A DNA stretch of 42,828 nt, taken from Humimonas sp964465015 (lineage in GTDB: Bacteria; Gemmatimonadota; Gemmatimonadetes; Palauibacterales; Palauibacteraceae). This document shows, in pieces, positions 16,738 through 25,340 of this stretch. The DNA lies in the NCBI GenBank assembly GCA_964465015.1, contig CAYXHP010000078.1:1-42828 (forward strand). The letters are read 5' to 3'. The position numbers were made by a program, and so were the translations under genes. How positions within the stretch are numbered: the first letter of the stretch is position 1; every line of letters begins with the position of its first letter. The notes beneath the pieces are model-generated. The model was not told the origin of the DNA, did not search any database, and was given only the letters and a program-made list of their open reading frames with translations.

Positions 16738-17871
16738 ATGCGATCCACGACACGTACATCCCGACCTCGGAGCCTGGGGCGGCCGCTGGTGGCCGTCCTC
16801 CTGGCGGGCATGGCGCTCGCTGGCTGCAAGAACGGCGGCGAGCCCCTGGCCCCCGACCTGTCCGCCCACCGGGGCGCCGCGCTCCAGGGAGCCACGCCCC
16901 GCGAGCTTACGGTGCTCACCTGGAACATGTTCGTCGGCACGGACCTCGATGCCGCCCTCGCCGCGTTGGGCGACGGCAACCCGGCCAACGACCTCGCGGC
17001 CATCGAGGCCGCCCTGCAGACCCTTCACGAGACCGACGTGTCCGCCCGCGCCGACGCGTTCGCCGACGAGGTAGCGCGCTTCCGGCCCGCCGTCCTCGGC
17101 TTCAACGAGGTGTCCCGCATCTACGTCGACGGGGCGTTGACCGGCGGCACGCCGATCGACCTCGACTTCCTGGCCATCCTGCGACAGGCGCTGGCGGCCC
17201 GCGGCCTGAAGTACGACCTCGCCGCGACCGGTCCGGGCGTGCAGGTCTCCCTGGCCGGCGGCGCGGTCCGGCTGTCCGACCACGACGTCCTGCTCACCCG
17301 CCACGGTACGGTGCGGGTCCTGTCCGGGGCCGGCCACGCCTTCTCCGCCAACCTCGGGGAGGTGGTGCCCGGGGTGCAGCTGATCCGGGGCTGGGCCCAG
17401 GCCCGCCTTCGCGTGCACGGCGACAGCTACACGGTCGTGTCCACCCATCCGGAGTCGGACCAGGGGACCACGTCCCTGGATGGCCTGAGACAGCTCCAGA
17501 TGGGCGAGCTGGTCTCGGTGCTCCCGGTCGACGAGCCCGTGCTCCTCACGGGCGACCTGAACGGGACGCCCGACACGGACATGTACTCGGTGCTGACCGG
17601 CGCCGGCTACACCGACGTGTGGCACGCCCTGCGCCCCCGGGCCAGCGGGTTCACGTGCTGCAACAGCCCGGACCTGTCGAACCCCGTGGCCTCCTACGAC
17701 CACCGCATCGACTACATCTTCGAGAAGGGCTTCGCGCCCCTGCGTGGCCTCATCCTGCGGATCGGGGACCGACCGGACGAGCGAGTCGCCGGCCCCGATC
17801 ATCCGATCTGGCCTTCCGATCATGCCGGTCTCGTGTCCACGCTGGGGACACGGACCGGACCGCCGCGGTGA
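16738..17871 (+). CDS. Endonuclease/exonuclease/phosphatase family lipoprotein
   Basis: A 377-residue protein with a lipoprotein signal (RPLVAVLLAGMALAGC, lipobox LAGC). The catalytic set of the EEP fold is complete: Asn in LTWNMF, Glu in GFNEVSR, His in VVSTHPES, Asp and Asn in LTGDLNGTPD, Asp in DHRIDYIF and the terminal WPSDHAGL. These enzymes hydrolyse phosphodiesters or phosphomonoesters with a divalent metal; nucleases, sphingomyelinases and lipid phosphatases share the fold. Anchoring at the cell envelope suggests scavenging of phosphate or nucleic acid. GAGGAG lies seven bases before the ATG. It is followed by a strong hairpin. Confidence 0.88.
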   Translation: MRSTTRTSRPRSLGRPLVAVLLAGMALAGCKNGGEPLAPDLSAHRGAALQGATPRELTVLTWNMFVGTDLDAALAALGDGNPANDLAAIEAALQTLHETDVSARADAFADEVARFRPAVLGFNEVSRIYVDGALTGGTPIDLDFLAILRQALAARGLKYDLAATGPGVQVSLAGGAVRLSDHDVLLTRHGTVRVLSGAGHAFSANLGEVVPGVQLIRGWAQARLRVHGDSYTVVSTHPESDQGTTSLDGLRQLQMGELVSVLPVDEPVLLTGDLNGTPDTDMYSVLTGAGYTDVWHALRPRASGFTCCNSPDLSNPVASYDHRIDYIFEKGFAPLRGLILRIGDRPDERVAGPDHPIWPSDHAGLVSTLGTRTGPPR

Positions 17872-17881
17872 GCCGGCGGCG

Positions 17882-17913
17882 GGAGCGACCGGCGGGTTGC
17901 CGCCGGTCGCTCC
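17882..17913. terminator. Perfect 14-bp hairpin between convergent genes
   Basis: GGAGCGACCGGCGG (17882-17895) and CCGCCGGTCGCTCC (17900-17913) pair without mismatch around a GTTG loop. It starts 11 bases after the phosphatase-fold gene and lies 31 bases from the stop of the minus-strand hydrolase, so it could serve both. No T tract follows in either direction. Confidence 0.6.
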
Positions 17914-17943
17914 GCGTGGCGCCCGGGCAAGGGTCCCCCGGGC

Positions 17944-19062
17944 TCAAGGCCCGGACGCGATGGCCGGCAGGGCTCGTCGCACCAGGAGACCGAGAATTCG
18001 CTCGGCCGACGCATCGCCCGCGGGGAACGACATGTCGTGCCATTCCGTCGTGGTGACCAGGACCACGTCCAGCGAGGGGGCGACGAACACGAACTGTCCC
18101 CCGAATCCCCACCCGAAGAACGCTCGCACCGGACCGTCCGCCGTCCACCACAGGTAGCCGTAGCTGAGCCCCTGCAGTCCGTCGTAGTCCGACATCGATA
18201 CGATCCGCCGGGTGGTCGCCGCGCGGACCCAGGAGGCCGGCACCACGCTCCGGCTCCCGGACCATCCCTCCTGCAGCAGGAGCTGGCCCAGCTTGAGGAG
18301 CTCGCGACTCGTCACCGACAGTCCGGCCGCGCCGTTGACGCGGCCGTCGGCCAGTCTCAGCCAGTCGCTGCGAGAAGCGCCGATCGGATGCAGCAGTCGG
18401 TCCACCGCGTAGCCCCGGAGCTCCGCACCGGTCGCTCGCGCCAGCGCCACGGAGAGCACGTGGACCGCCGCACCATCGTAGTTGAAGCGCTGGCCCGGCG
18501 GATCCGAGTGCGCGCGGTCCAGCAGGTCCTGGACGGGGTCGGCGACCTGCAGCCACGGCAGCCAGTCCCGCTCCTCCTCCCACCGGAAGCCCGAGGTCAT
18601 GGTGAGAAGATCCCGGATCGTGACAGCGCTGTCGGAGCGATCCAGCTCGTAGCGCGGCGCGAGCTCGCCGGCGATAGAGATGTCGACGCCCGGCAGCCGG
18701 CCCTCGTCGATGGCGATGCCGACGAGGAGTGCCGTGACGCTCTTGGTGACGGACCGAACATCGAACAGAGTGGCGGCGCCGGCCCCTCCGTAGTAGCCCT
18801 CGAACACCAGGCGGCCGTGCCTGCAGACAAGGAAGCTGCGAAATCGGTCGTCGAGCGCGAGGGAATCCGCCGCCGCGGCGAGGGCGAACGCGTCGATGCC
18901 CACGCTCGCGGGCGCCGCGGTGATCCACGGCCGGGAGAGATCGAGCCGCTCGCCCGGCGCCGGAACCGGCGCCGTCGCGGGCTCGCCGCACGAGCCCCCC
19001 AGGCTCGCGGCGGTCAGACACGCCACTACCTGCCAGCGTGTCCCAAACGAGCGGACCCTCAT
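17944..19062 (-). CDS. Serine hydrolase of the beta-lactamase/class C family, exported
   Basis: A 372-residue protein. The SxxK motif is SVTK at residues 104-107, followed by TIRDLLTMTSG; FNYDGAAVHVLS supplies the Tyr motif, and FFGWGFGGQFVFVAP the C-terminal glycine-rich motif. This pattern matches broad class C-like serine hydrolases and D-aminopeptidases rather than true resistance enzymes. The N-terminus is hydrophobic and ends in LGGSCGEP, so it is probably a lipoprotein with a slightly atypical lipobox. The ATG at 19062 has GAGGGGAG ten bases upstream. The substrate (ester, amide or peptidoglycan fragment) is unknown. Confidence 0.87.
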   Translation of the reverse strand: MRVRSFGTRWQVVACLTAASLGGSCGEPATAPVPAPGERLDLSRPWITAAPASVGIDAFALAAAADSLALDDRFRSFLVCRHGRLVFEGYYGGAGAATLFDVRSVTKSVTALLVGIAIDEGRLPGVDISIAGELAPRYELDRSDSAVTIRDLLTMTSGFRWEEERDWLPWLQVADPVQDLLDRAHSDPPGQRFNYDGAAVHVLSVALARATGAELRGYAVDRLLHPIGASRSDWLRLADGRVNGAAGLSVTSRELLKLGQLLLQEGWSGSRSVVPASWVRAATTRRIVSMSDYDGLQGLSYGYLWWTADGPVRAFFGWGFGGQFVFVAPSLDVVLVTTTEWHDMSFPAGDASAERILGLLVRRALPAIASGP

Positions 19063-19329
19063 CCGGCAGAGACTCCCCTCGAATTCGAGGATCGGTACGC
19101 CTCGCACGTCGCCACGACCCAGCGGGGCGCCGCGGGCGGACATCGCTCTCGAAACGCTCTCCGGGCTTCGCGCGTTCCCGCCGTTCGACGCCGAATTCGG
19201 CGTTCGCTGCGGGGCGATCGATGGCGACCCCGCCGGCCGTCGCCACGGATCAAGCGTCGAGCAATATTCGGCGATCTTCGGTTCACCCGGACGCGCGACA
19301 CCCTGCGCCAGAGTCATGTCCTCGGCCCC

Positions 19330-19634
19330 CGTGCAGGCACGAGAAGGCCCACCGTCCTGGCACTCACCGCCTTCGTGCTCACCGGGTGCGCCCACGCGGC
19401 GGCCCATCCCCCGGCCTCCGGACCCCAGCGCAAGGCTCGAGCGAACGGCGCTGCCGCAGCGGCCAGTCGTCGGCCCGACGGGGCTTCGGCTCCTACGGTG
19501 GGGACGAGTTCGGGGCGGCCACGCTGCGGGCGGAGATCCGGCACGCGCTCCCGAAGGCATCCGACACCGCCACCCGCCTTCACCTGATGGGCGCGGATCA
19601 CCGGATCCGCCAGATCCTCGACCCGAGGATCTAG
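19330..19634 (+). pseudogene. Frameshifted small lipoprotein gene (tentative)
   Basis: In one frame the stretch RPTVLALTAFVLTGCAHAA looks like a lipoprotein signal with lipobox LTGC. In a second frame, from the G run at 19480-19483 to the TAG at 19632, the codons become strongly G/C-ending and encode GFGSYGGDEFGAATLRAEIR and onward to RIRQILDPRI. One additional G in that run would join them as RRPDGGFGSYGGDEFG. No ATG or GTG with a ribosome site precedes the signal-like part. It may be a decayed gene, a sequencing error in the G run, or a -1 frameshift site. No family is recognised. Confidence 0.35.
19612..19632. terminator. 9-bp hairpin overlapping two convergent stop codons
   Basis: AGATCCTCG and CGAGGATCT pair perfectly around ACC. 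The hairpin reaches into the TAG of the plus-strand remnant and the TAG of the minus-strand cyclase gene at 19631-19634. There is no T tract. Confidence 0.45.
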
Positions 19635-20404
19635 CGCTCGACCAGCGCCAGCACCCGGCACGGGCTCCCCGATCCATCCTGTATGGGGAGGGGAGCCACG
19701 ATCACCACGCTTCCGGTGGGGGGCAGGCGGTCCAGGTTCTGTAGCTGGGTGAGCCCGTACTTGTTCGCGCCGAGCAGGTAGGCGTGCGCCGGGAACGGCG
19801 GATCGAACCCCGCCGCTCCGCCCGCATCGGTCCCCACGGTCTCCACGCCGAAGCCCACGATGGGCGTCTCCTCGGCCAGCCAGCGCGCACACTCGGCCGA
19901 GGGCCCCGGAGTATGCGGCCCCGCCTCGTCGGCGTTCAGGAAGGTCTCCTGATCACCGGACCGGGCGTCCCATCCGGTACGGAACAGCAGCCAGCCACCC
20001 TCGGGCAGCGGGCCGTGCTCGCCGGTCCACGCCTCGACGTGCTCGCGCTCGAGCAGGAAGTCGGGGTCGGCGGCCGCCTCCGCGCTCCTGTCGATCACGA
20101 CCGCCGGTCCCACCAGGTGGGCCGGCGGCACCGCCGCCACGTCGCGTCCGTCCCGCCCCGTGACCCAGTGCACCGGCGCGTCGAAGTGGGTTCCCACGTG
20201 CTCGCCCAGGTGGAGCGCGTTCCAGTACCAGGCCGGCCCCGCCTCGTCGTAGCGACTGAGGACCTCCATCGAGAAGCCCGGGGTGCTGGCGAACGGCTCC
20301 GGGAGCTGGATCACCGGCGTCCGATCGGAGAGCACGGCGGTGAGGTCGACGACCTCCACCGCGCCGCTCGCCAGTCCGGAGACCAGGTCGGTCAGGGACG
20401 ACAT
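19631..20404 (-). CDS. Cyclase family metal-dependent hydrolase (kynurenine formamidase/isatin hydrolase type)
   Basis: A 257-residue protein with the defining motif HVGTHFDAPVHW, whose histidines and Asp bind Zn or Mn, preceded by YWNALHLGE and followed by GWLLFRTGWDAR and GFGVETVGTDAG. Family members open cyclic amides or hydrolyse formyl-amides: kynurenine formamidase, isatin hydrolase and polyketide cyclases. GAGGAG lies seven bases before the ATG. It follows the ThDP enzyme by 15 bases on the same strand, so they form an operon. No kynurenine-pathway gene is adjacent, which makes formamidase less likely and an isatin-like or other ring-opening step plausible; this is inference. Confidence 0.88.
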   Translation of the reverse strand: MSSLTDLVSGLASGAVEVVDLTAVLSDRTPVIQLPEPFASTPGFSMEVLSRYDEAGPAWYWNALHLGEHVGTHFDAPVHWVTGRDGRDVAAVPPAHLVGPAVVIDRSAEAAADPDFLLEREHVEAWTGEHGPLPEGGWLLFRTGWDARSGDQETFLNADEAGPHTPGPSAECARWLAEETPIVGFGVETVGTDAGGAAGFDPPFPAHAYLLGANKYGLTQLQNLDRLPPTGSVVIVAPLPIQDGSGSPCRVLALVER

Positions 20405-20419
20405 GCTGTATCTCCTCGT

Positions 20420-22063
20420 TCAGTGTGCACGGAAGGCGTCCTCCAGCCACTCGGCCACCACCGTGGGCGTCACCTTCGCGTCGACGATCATCGGACCGCC
20501 CGGCTCCACCAGCCACCGCTCCACGGCACCCAGGTCCGCGGGACGCCGCACCGTCACGCCCTCGCCTCCCGCGGCGCGACCGTAGGCCGCCAGGTCGGCG
20601 TCGGCGAAGCGCACGATGTCGGGCGGGAAGCCTTTCGGGACGAAGTGGTGCACTTCGGCCCCGTACGCCGCGTCGTCGTAGATCACGACCAGGATCGGCA
20701 GGCCCAGGCGCACGGCGGTGTCCAGCTCGCCCAGGGCCATGAACGCCCCGCCATCCCCGAGGGCGGCCACGGTGAGCCGGTCCGGCCGCGCCACCGCCGC
20801 CCCGATGGCCGCCCCCAGCCCGAGGCCGATGGACTGGTAGGCCTGGTTGAACACGAAGCCGGCCGGGTCCGGGACCGGGAGGTACATGGCGGGCCAGCCC
20901 ATGAAGTGACCCGAATCGATGGCCAGCGTGCGCTCGGGCGGGAGGATCCGCTCCAGGGCGATCGTGAGCGTCCGCGGATCGATCGTGTCCTCGTCGGTAG
21001 CGTCGTCGTACGGGACATCACGCCACCGGCCGCCGGCGATCCGCGCCGCGGTCTCCTCGGTGCGGCGCCCGCCGGCCCGGTAGCCCCGGCGCTCGAGCTC
21101 GGCCGTCAGGGCCCGCGCGGCCTCGGTGGCGTCCCCGACCAGGCCCAGCTCCACGGGCCGCCGCGCGCCGATCGCGTCCGGCTCGACGTCCACCTGGACC
21201 ACTCTCGTCTGCGTACCGACGAGCGTGCCGTGTCGGGTGGTCCACATGTTGAGGGACGCCCCGAACGCCAGAACGAGGTCGGACTCGGCGAGGAGGCGTG
21301 CGGCCGTGGGCGAGGCGAACCCGCCCGAGATGCCGAGGCTCCAACGGCTGTCCGCGAACAGGCCGTTGCCGTTGGCCGACGTGGCGAGCAAGGCGCCGAT
21401 CCGGTCGCCGAGCTCCTCGAGCGCCGGCCGGGCGCCCGCCAGCACCGCGCCGCGTCCCCCGAGGATGGCCGGACGCCGGGCCGACTCCACGAGGTCGGCG
21501 GCCCGCTCCACGGCGGCCGGTGAGGGAGCGGGCGGCGCCGGCGTGACCTCGCGCCTCAGCGTGGAGCCTTCCGGGACCTCCGCCCGCTGGACGTCGAGCG
21601 GGAGCATGAGGGCCACCGTACGCCGACCCGCCACGGCCCGCCGGTGCGCCCGCGCCAGGTCGTCCAGCGCGCTTCCGGCCGTGTGGACCCGCTCCGGGAC
21701 GGCCTCCACCGATGTGGCCAGCGCCGCCTGGTCGACGCGGAAATTCGATCGGACCGCCGGGGAGGAGGTGTCGGCGGCCAGGAGGAGGAGCGGAGTGCGT
21801 GCTTTGGCCGCCTCCGCGAGGCCCGTGGCCGCGTTGGTGAGGCCCGGGCCCTGATGTACCGTGGCCACGCCGAGCTTGCCCGACACGCGAGCATAGCCGT
21901 CCGCCATGCACACCGCCGCGCACTCGTGGCGAGCGGCCACGAAGGTGGCGCCGGCCTCGCGGAGCGCCTCGGTGACCTCGAAATTGCCGCTCCCGACGAC
22001 CCCGAACACGTGCTCGACGCCAAGCTCGACCAGCGCCCTGCCGACCGCTTCGGCCACCCGCAC
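20420..22063 (-). CDS. Thiamine diphosphate-dependent enzyme (decarboxylase/acetolactate synthase-like)
   Basis: A 547-residue three-domain ThDP enzyme. The N-terminal domain has HVFGVVGSGNFEVTEAL and RHECAAVCMADGYAR, whose Glu activates the cofactor. The central Rossmann-like domain begins near ARRPAILGGRGAVLAGA, and the C-terminal domain has LGDGGAFMALGELDTA ending in VVIYDDAAYG. The usual second half of the Mg motif is NN; here it is DD. The type covers acetolactate synthase-like and benzoylformate decarboxylase-like enzymes; no regulatory small subunit is nearby, which favours a 2-oxoacid decarboxylase. The GTG at 22063 has AGGAG upstream; a second GTG at 22057 is possible. It is in an operon with the cyclase and divergent from the SIS gene. 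Confidence 0.87.
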   Translation of the reverse strand: MRVAEAVGRALVELGVEHVFGVVGSGNFEVTEALREAGATFVAARHECAAVCMADGYARVSGKLGVATVHQGPGLTNAATGLAEAAKARTPLLLLAADTSSPAVRSNFRVDQAALATSVEAVPERVHTAGSALDDLARAHRRAVAGRRTVALMLPLDVQRAEVPEGSTLRREVTPAPPAPSPAAVERAADLVESARRPAILGGRGAVLAGARPALEELGDRIGALLATSANGNGLFADSRWSLGISGGFASPTAARLLAESDLVLAFGASLNMWTTRHGTLVGTQTRVVQVDVEPDAIGARRPVELGLVGDATEAARALTAELERRGYRAGGRRTEETAARIAGGRWRDVPYDDATDEDTIDPRTLTIALERILPPERTLAIDSGHFMGWPAMYLPVPDPAGFVFNQAYQSIGLGLGAAIGAAVARPDRLTVAALGDGGAFMALGELDTAVRLGLPILVVIYDDAAYGAEVHHFVPKGFPPDIVRFADADLAAYGRAAGGEGVTVRRPADLGAVERWLVEPGGPMIVDAKVTPTVVAEWLEDAFRAH

Positions 22064-22297
22064 GTCGCGCTCCTCAGCTCCGGGAGAAGGGAAGCGCCAT
22101 CGTGCGGCCGCTCGGCGCGGCCGGGCAAGGGCGCCGGGCACTCGGGCGACGGGAGGAGCGCTTCCGACCCTCCCTCGTGGCCGCGGCACGGGTCCGGCGG
22201 CCACCATGGCCTGGACCCCGCCCGGCTCCGCGCGCTACCCTGTCTCGCTCGCAGGGCCGCCCCCGCGTCGCGTCCGCCCCCACCCGCGAGGAAGCCG

Positions 22298-23656
22298 ATG
22301 ACCGATCGTCCGAGTAGCGCCGAGAGGGCCGGAGCGGCCGGGACCGGCCCGCGGAGAGCCCACCCATTCCACATGCACGACGCCATGCACGCGCAGCCGT
22401 CGGCGTTCGCCCGCGTGGCGGCGCGATCAGGAGCTCCAGCGCGCCTGTTCGCGGACCGGCTCCAGGCCTGCCGCCGCCTGTGGCTGGTCGGCACCGGGAC
22501 CTCCTACCACGCCGCCGAGATCGGGGAAGGCCTCGTGCGCGCCGCGTCGAGCGGTCGGGCGGGTGCGGCCCTGGAGGCGGCATCGGCCGGCGCCCCAGGC
22601 CGGGGCGCACACCCGGAGCCCCGGGCGATGCGCTCCTTCGATTTCGCCCTCTACGGACCGGACCTCTCCGCGGAGGACGCGGTCGTGGTGGTGAGTCACC
22701 GGGGCACCAAGCGCTTCTCCCGCGACTCCATGGCGCGGGCTCGGGAGGCTGGATCCCCCACGGCGCTGATCACCGGCGAGGAGGCACCGAATGGTCCGCC
22801 CGGCGAGACCGGGGTGGTCGGGGACCGGGCCGACGTGGTCTTCCGGACCGTGGCTCAGGAGCGATCCTCGGCCCATACGGTCAGCTTCACGGGCTCCGTC
22901 GCGGCGCTCGCCGCGCTCGCCGCCGCGCTCGGAGAGCCCGCCAGCTCGCTCGGCTCGAGAGGGGAGCCGTCCCGGGAGACCGAGCCCGCCGGAGTCCCGG
23001 GGGCCGGCTCCTCCGGTCCCGCCGGGGGCGGACCGGGTCTTCTGGTGGAGAAGGTCCCGGCCGCCCTCCAAGGCGCTCTCGAGCTCGAGGCGCGGGTCCG
23101 CGAGCTCGCCGCGGCCCACGCCGCTCACCGCCGCATCTGGCTGGCGGGCGCGGGACCGGCCGCCGTGATCGCCCGCGAGATCGCCCTCAAGATCAAGGAG
23201 ACGTCCTATCTCCAGGCCGAGGGCATGGCCACCGAGACGATGCTCCACGGCCCCTTCCAGTGCGCCGAGTCCGGGGACCTGTTCATCCTCATCGCGCCGT
23301 CCGGTCCCGGGCGGGAGCGGACCGCCGAGCTCTCGCGCGCCGTCCGGGCCATCGGCGCGCCCTACCTCGTCGTTACGGAGGCCGCCGAGGAAAGAGTCGG
23401 AAGGCCGATTCCGCCGGACGCCCGGCCGGCCGAGACCGACCGGGGCGCGGAGCGCCCGGGACCGGAGGCGCTGGAGGCCGGGGCCGATGCCGTGCTCGGC
23501 GTCCCGGACCTGCCGGGACCTCTCGCGGCGCTCGCGTGCGCCCTTCCCCTCCAGCTCCTCGCCTACCACCTGGCGCTCGTGCGCGGGACGGACCCCGACG
23601 GCTTCCGGCTGGAGGACCCGCGGTTCGCGAGGGCGAGCCGGGAGGTGCCGCTCTAG
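22298..23656 (+). CDS. Double SIS-domain sugar isomerase (GlmS isomerase-like)
   Basis: A 452-residue protein with two SIS domains. The first carries LWLVGTGTSYHAAEIGEGL and VVVVSHRGTKRFSRDSM; the second IWLAGAGPAAVIAREIALKI and LQAEGMATETMLHGPFQC. It ends in LQLLAYHLALVRGTDPDGFR, as in the isomerase half of glucosamine-6-phosphate synthase. There is no N-terminal glutaminase domain, so it should act as an isomerase or deaminase/deglycase on amino-sugar or fructosamine phosphates. A Gly/Ser/Pro-rich linker of about 35 residues separates the domains. The ATG at 22298 has GAGGAAG five bases upstream. It is divergent from the ThDP enzyme across 234 bases. Confidence 0.85.
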   Translation: MTDRPSSAERAGAAGTGPRRAHPFHMHDAMHAQPSAFARVAARSGAPARLFADRLQACRRLWLVGTGTSYHAAEIGEGLVRAASSGRAGAALEAASAGAPGRGAHPEPRAMRSFDFALYGPDLSAEDAVVVVSHRGTKRFSRDSMARAREAGSPTALITGEEAPNGPPGETGVVGDRADVVFRTVAQERSSAHTVSFTGSVAALAALAAALGEPASSLGSRGEPSRETEPAGVPGAGSSGPAGGGPGLLVEKVPAALQGALELEARVRELAAAHAAHRRIWLAGAGPAAVIAREIALKIKETSYLQAEGMATETMLHGPFQCAESGDLFILIAPSGPGRERTAELSRAVRAIGAPYLVVTEAAEERVGRPIPPDARPAETDRGAERPGPEALEAGADAVLGVPDLPGPLAALACALPLQLLAYHLALVRGTDPDGFRLEDPRFARASREVPL

Positions 23657-23688
23657 GCGGCCGGCCGGCGCCGGCGTCGCCCGAGTCG

Positions 23689-23703
23689 CGGGCCGCCGGC
23701 CCG
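23689..23703. terminator. Short GC hairpin between convergent genes
   Basis: CGGGCC and GGCCCG pair around GCC, 32 bases after the isomerase stop and before the antiporter stop at 23755. The hairpin is short and the region is GC-rich throughout, so it may be chance. Confidence 0.27.
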
Positions 23704-23754
23704 ACGTTTCCCCGGCCCGGCCTGCCCCGAACGTGGGGGACGGGACCGGCGTCG

Positions 23755-25008
23755 TCAGGCGTCCATATCGACCGCCCGCCGGGGCTGCAGGGAGCGCACG
23801 ATGCGCCGAACCATCAGTCCCTGGACCAGGATCGAGAACACGACGACCACGTAGGTGAGCAGGAGCAGCAGCCTGCGCTCCTCCCCGGTGGGCAGGGACA
23901 GCGCCAGGGCGATGGCGATACCTCCCCGGAGCCCGCCCCAGGTCAGCATGCGGACGGTCGAGGGCCCGAACTGACGGCGGATCGCCAGGAGGCGGACCGG
24001 AATCCACACGGTCACGAAGCGGATCACCAGGATGAGCGGCACCATCGCTAGCGCGACCGCCAACCACGAGGGGCGGACCGGCAGGAGCAGCACCTCGAGC
24101 CCGATCAGCACGAACAGGAGGGCGTTGAGGATCTCGTCGACCACGGTCCAGAAGTTGTCGAGACGCATGCGGGTGGCCTCGGACATCGCGAACGCCCGCC
24201 CGCGGCTTCCGACCAGCAGACCGGCCAGGACCATGGCCAGGGGGCCCGAGACGCCGATCCGGTTGGCGAGAGAGTAGCCCGCCGTCGTCACGGCCACGGT
24301 GATCAGGATCTCCGTCGTGGGCTCGTCGACGCGCCGCAGGAAGTAGTAGGCCACCCAACCGATGGCCAGGCCGTACAGCGACCCCCCCACCGCCTCGCGA
24401 AGGAACAGGCGCCCCGCCTCGAGCGCGGAGGCGTCCTGGCCCCCGGTCACGAGCCCGAGCAGGATGGCGAACAGCACCACCGCCACGCCATCGTTGAACA
24501 GGGACTCCCCGGAGATCAGGGTCGAGAGCTCGCGCGAGGCGCCCGTGCTTCGCAGGAGCCCCATCACCGCCACGGGGTCGGTGGGCGAAATGAGCGCCCC
24601 GAACAGGAGGGCCCACAGGTACGGGATCCCAAGTCCCGCGACGCGGAGCACGCACCACGCCGCGGTGCCCACCAGCAGCGTGGAGAGGAGCGTCCCCGCC
24701 ACCGACAGGACGAGGACGGGACCGCGGAGCCGGATGAGCTCGTCGAGGTCCACTCCCAGGGATCCCGCGAACAGGAGAATGCCCAGCAGCCCCTCGAGCA
24801 GCACCTGCTCGAAGTTCACGTGGGCCAGGATGCCGGTCAGCCACCGACGCTCCGGCCCCAGGGCGCCGATGAGGAGGAGGGCGAGGGATGTGACCAGCCC
24901 GCCCAGCGTCACCCCGATGGGCGCCGGCAGGTGCAGGTGGCGCTCGTTCACGTAGGCGAGCCCGGCGGTGAGCGCCAGGAGCGCGCCGACGATCTCGAAC
25001 AGGCTCAT
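23755..25008 (-). CDS. CPA1 family Na+/H+ antiporter (NhaP-like)
   Basis: The 417-residue protein has about twelve hydrophobic segments. The ion-binding helix reads FGALISPTDPVAVMGLL and the following one SGESLFNDGVAVVLF; these TDP and ND motifs define CPA1 exchangers. A further conserved part reads LTWGGLRGGIAIALALSLP. The protein ends soon after the last helix, without a long cytoplasmic regulatory tail. It exchanges Na+ or K+ for protons at the inner membrane. The ATG at 25008 lacks a clear ribosome site but fits the family N-terminus. It is divergent from the acylase gene. Confidence 0.92.
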   Translation of the reverse strand: MSLFEIVGALLALTAGLAYVNERHLHLPAPIGVTLGGLVTSLALLLIGALGPERRWLTGILAHVNFEQVLLEGLLGILLFAGSLGVDLDELIRLRGPVLVLSVAGTLLSTLLVGTAAWCVLRVAGLGIPYLWALLFGALISPTDPVAVMGLLRSTGASRELSTLISGESLFNDGVAVVLFAILLGLVTGGQDASALEAGRLFLREAVGGSLYGLAIGWVAYYFLRRVDEPTTEILITVAVTTAGYSLANRIGVSGPLAMVLAGLLVGSRGRAFAMSEATRMRLDNFWTVVDEILNALLFVLIGLEVLLLPVRPSWLAVALAMVPLILVIRFVTVWIPVRLLAIRRQFGPSTVRMLTWGGLRGGIAIALALSLPTGEERRLLLLLTYVVVVFSILVQGLMVRRIVRSLQPRRAVDMDA

Positions 25009-25340
25009 GCGCGAGCGGTGAGCCCGCCGCGTGGTCCCTCGGGCGACATGCCCACACGGTAGGTCGCGCCGGCTCGGCGGTCCACCGCCGGCTCCGCCGA
25101 CCGGTCACCGTAGGCCCGCGGCATGTCGGCCGCTCGCTCGTCGGGCTTCCGGAGGTCCGGGTTCCCGGACGGGAGCTCGGGCCCATTGTGAGCACCGGCC
25201 TCGTGCTGTACCTGGCGTTCACCGGAGGCGAGGTTGCCAGGGGCGGCGATCCGCACCGATCGCCGGGAGCGCGGCTCGCACCCCCCCCGCCGGCCATCGG
25301 CCGGACGAGCCGGACCCGGAGCAAATCCAGAGGAGGCGGC
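25009..25340. other. Divergent intergenic region, antiporter/acylase
   Basis: No gene is supported in these 332 bases. A GTG at 25188 is in frame with the acylase but would add 51 low-complexity residues and lacks a ribosome site, so it is not used. A small perfect dyad, CGGCGG-TCCA-CCGCCG, lies at 25075-25090. No convincing promoter hexamers are seen. Confidence 0.5.

Noticed and set aside
17944..19062. Antibiotic-resistance beta-lactamase.
   Set aside because: SxxK and Tyr motifs are present but the overall pattern matches the broad serine hydrolase/D-aminopeptidase group; no evidence supports resistance.
25188..25340. GTG start 51 codons upstream for the acylase.
   Set aside because: No ribosome site and low-complexity sequence; the ATG at 25341 has an ideal site and places the leader peptide correctly.
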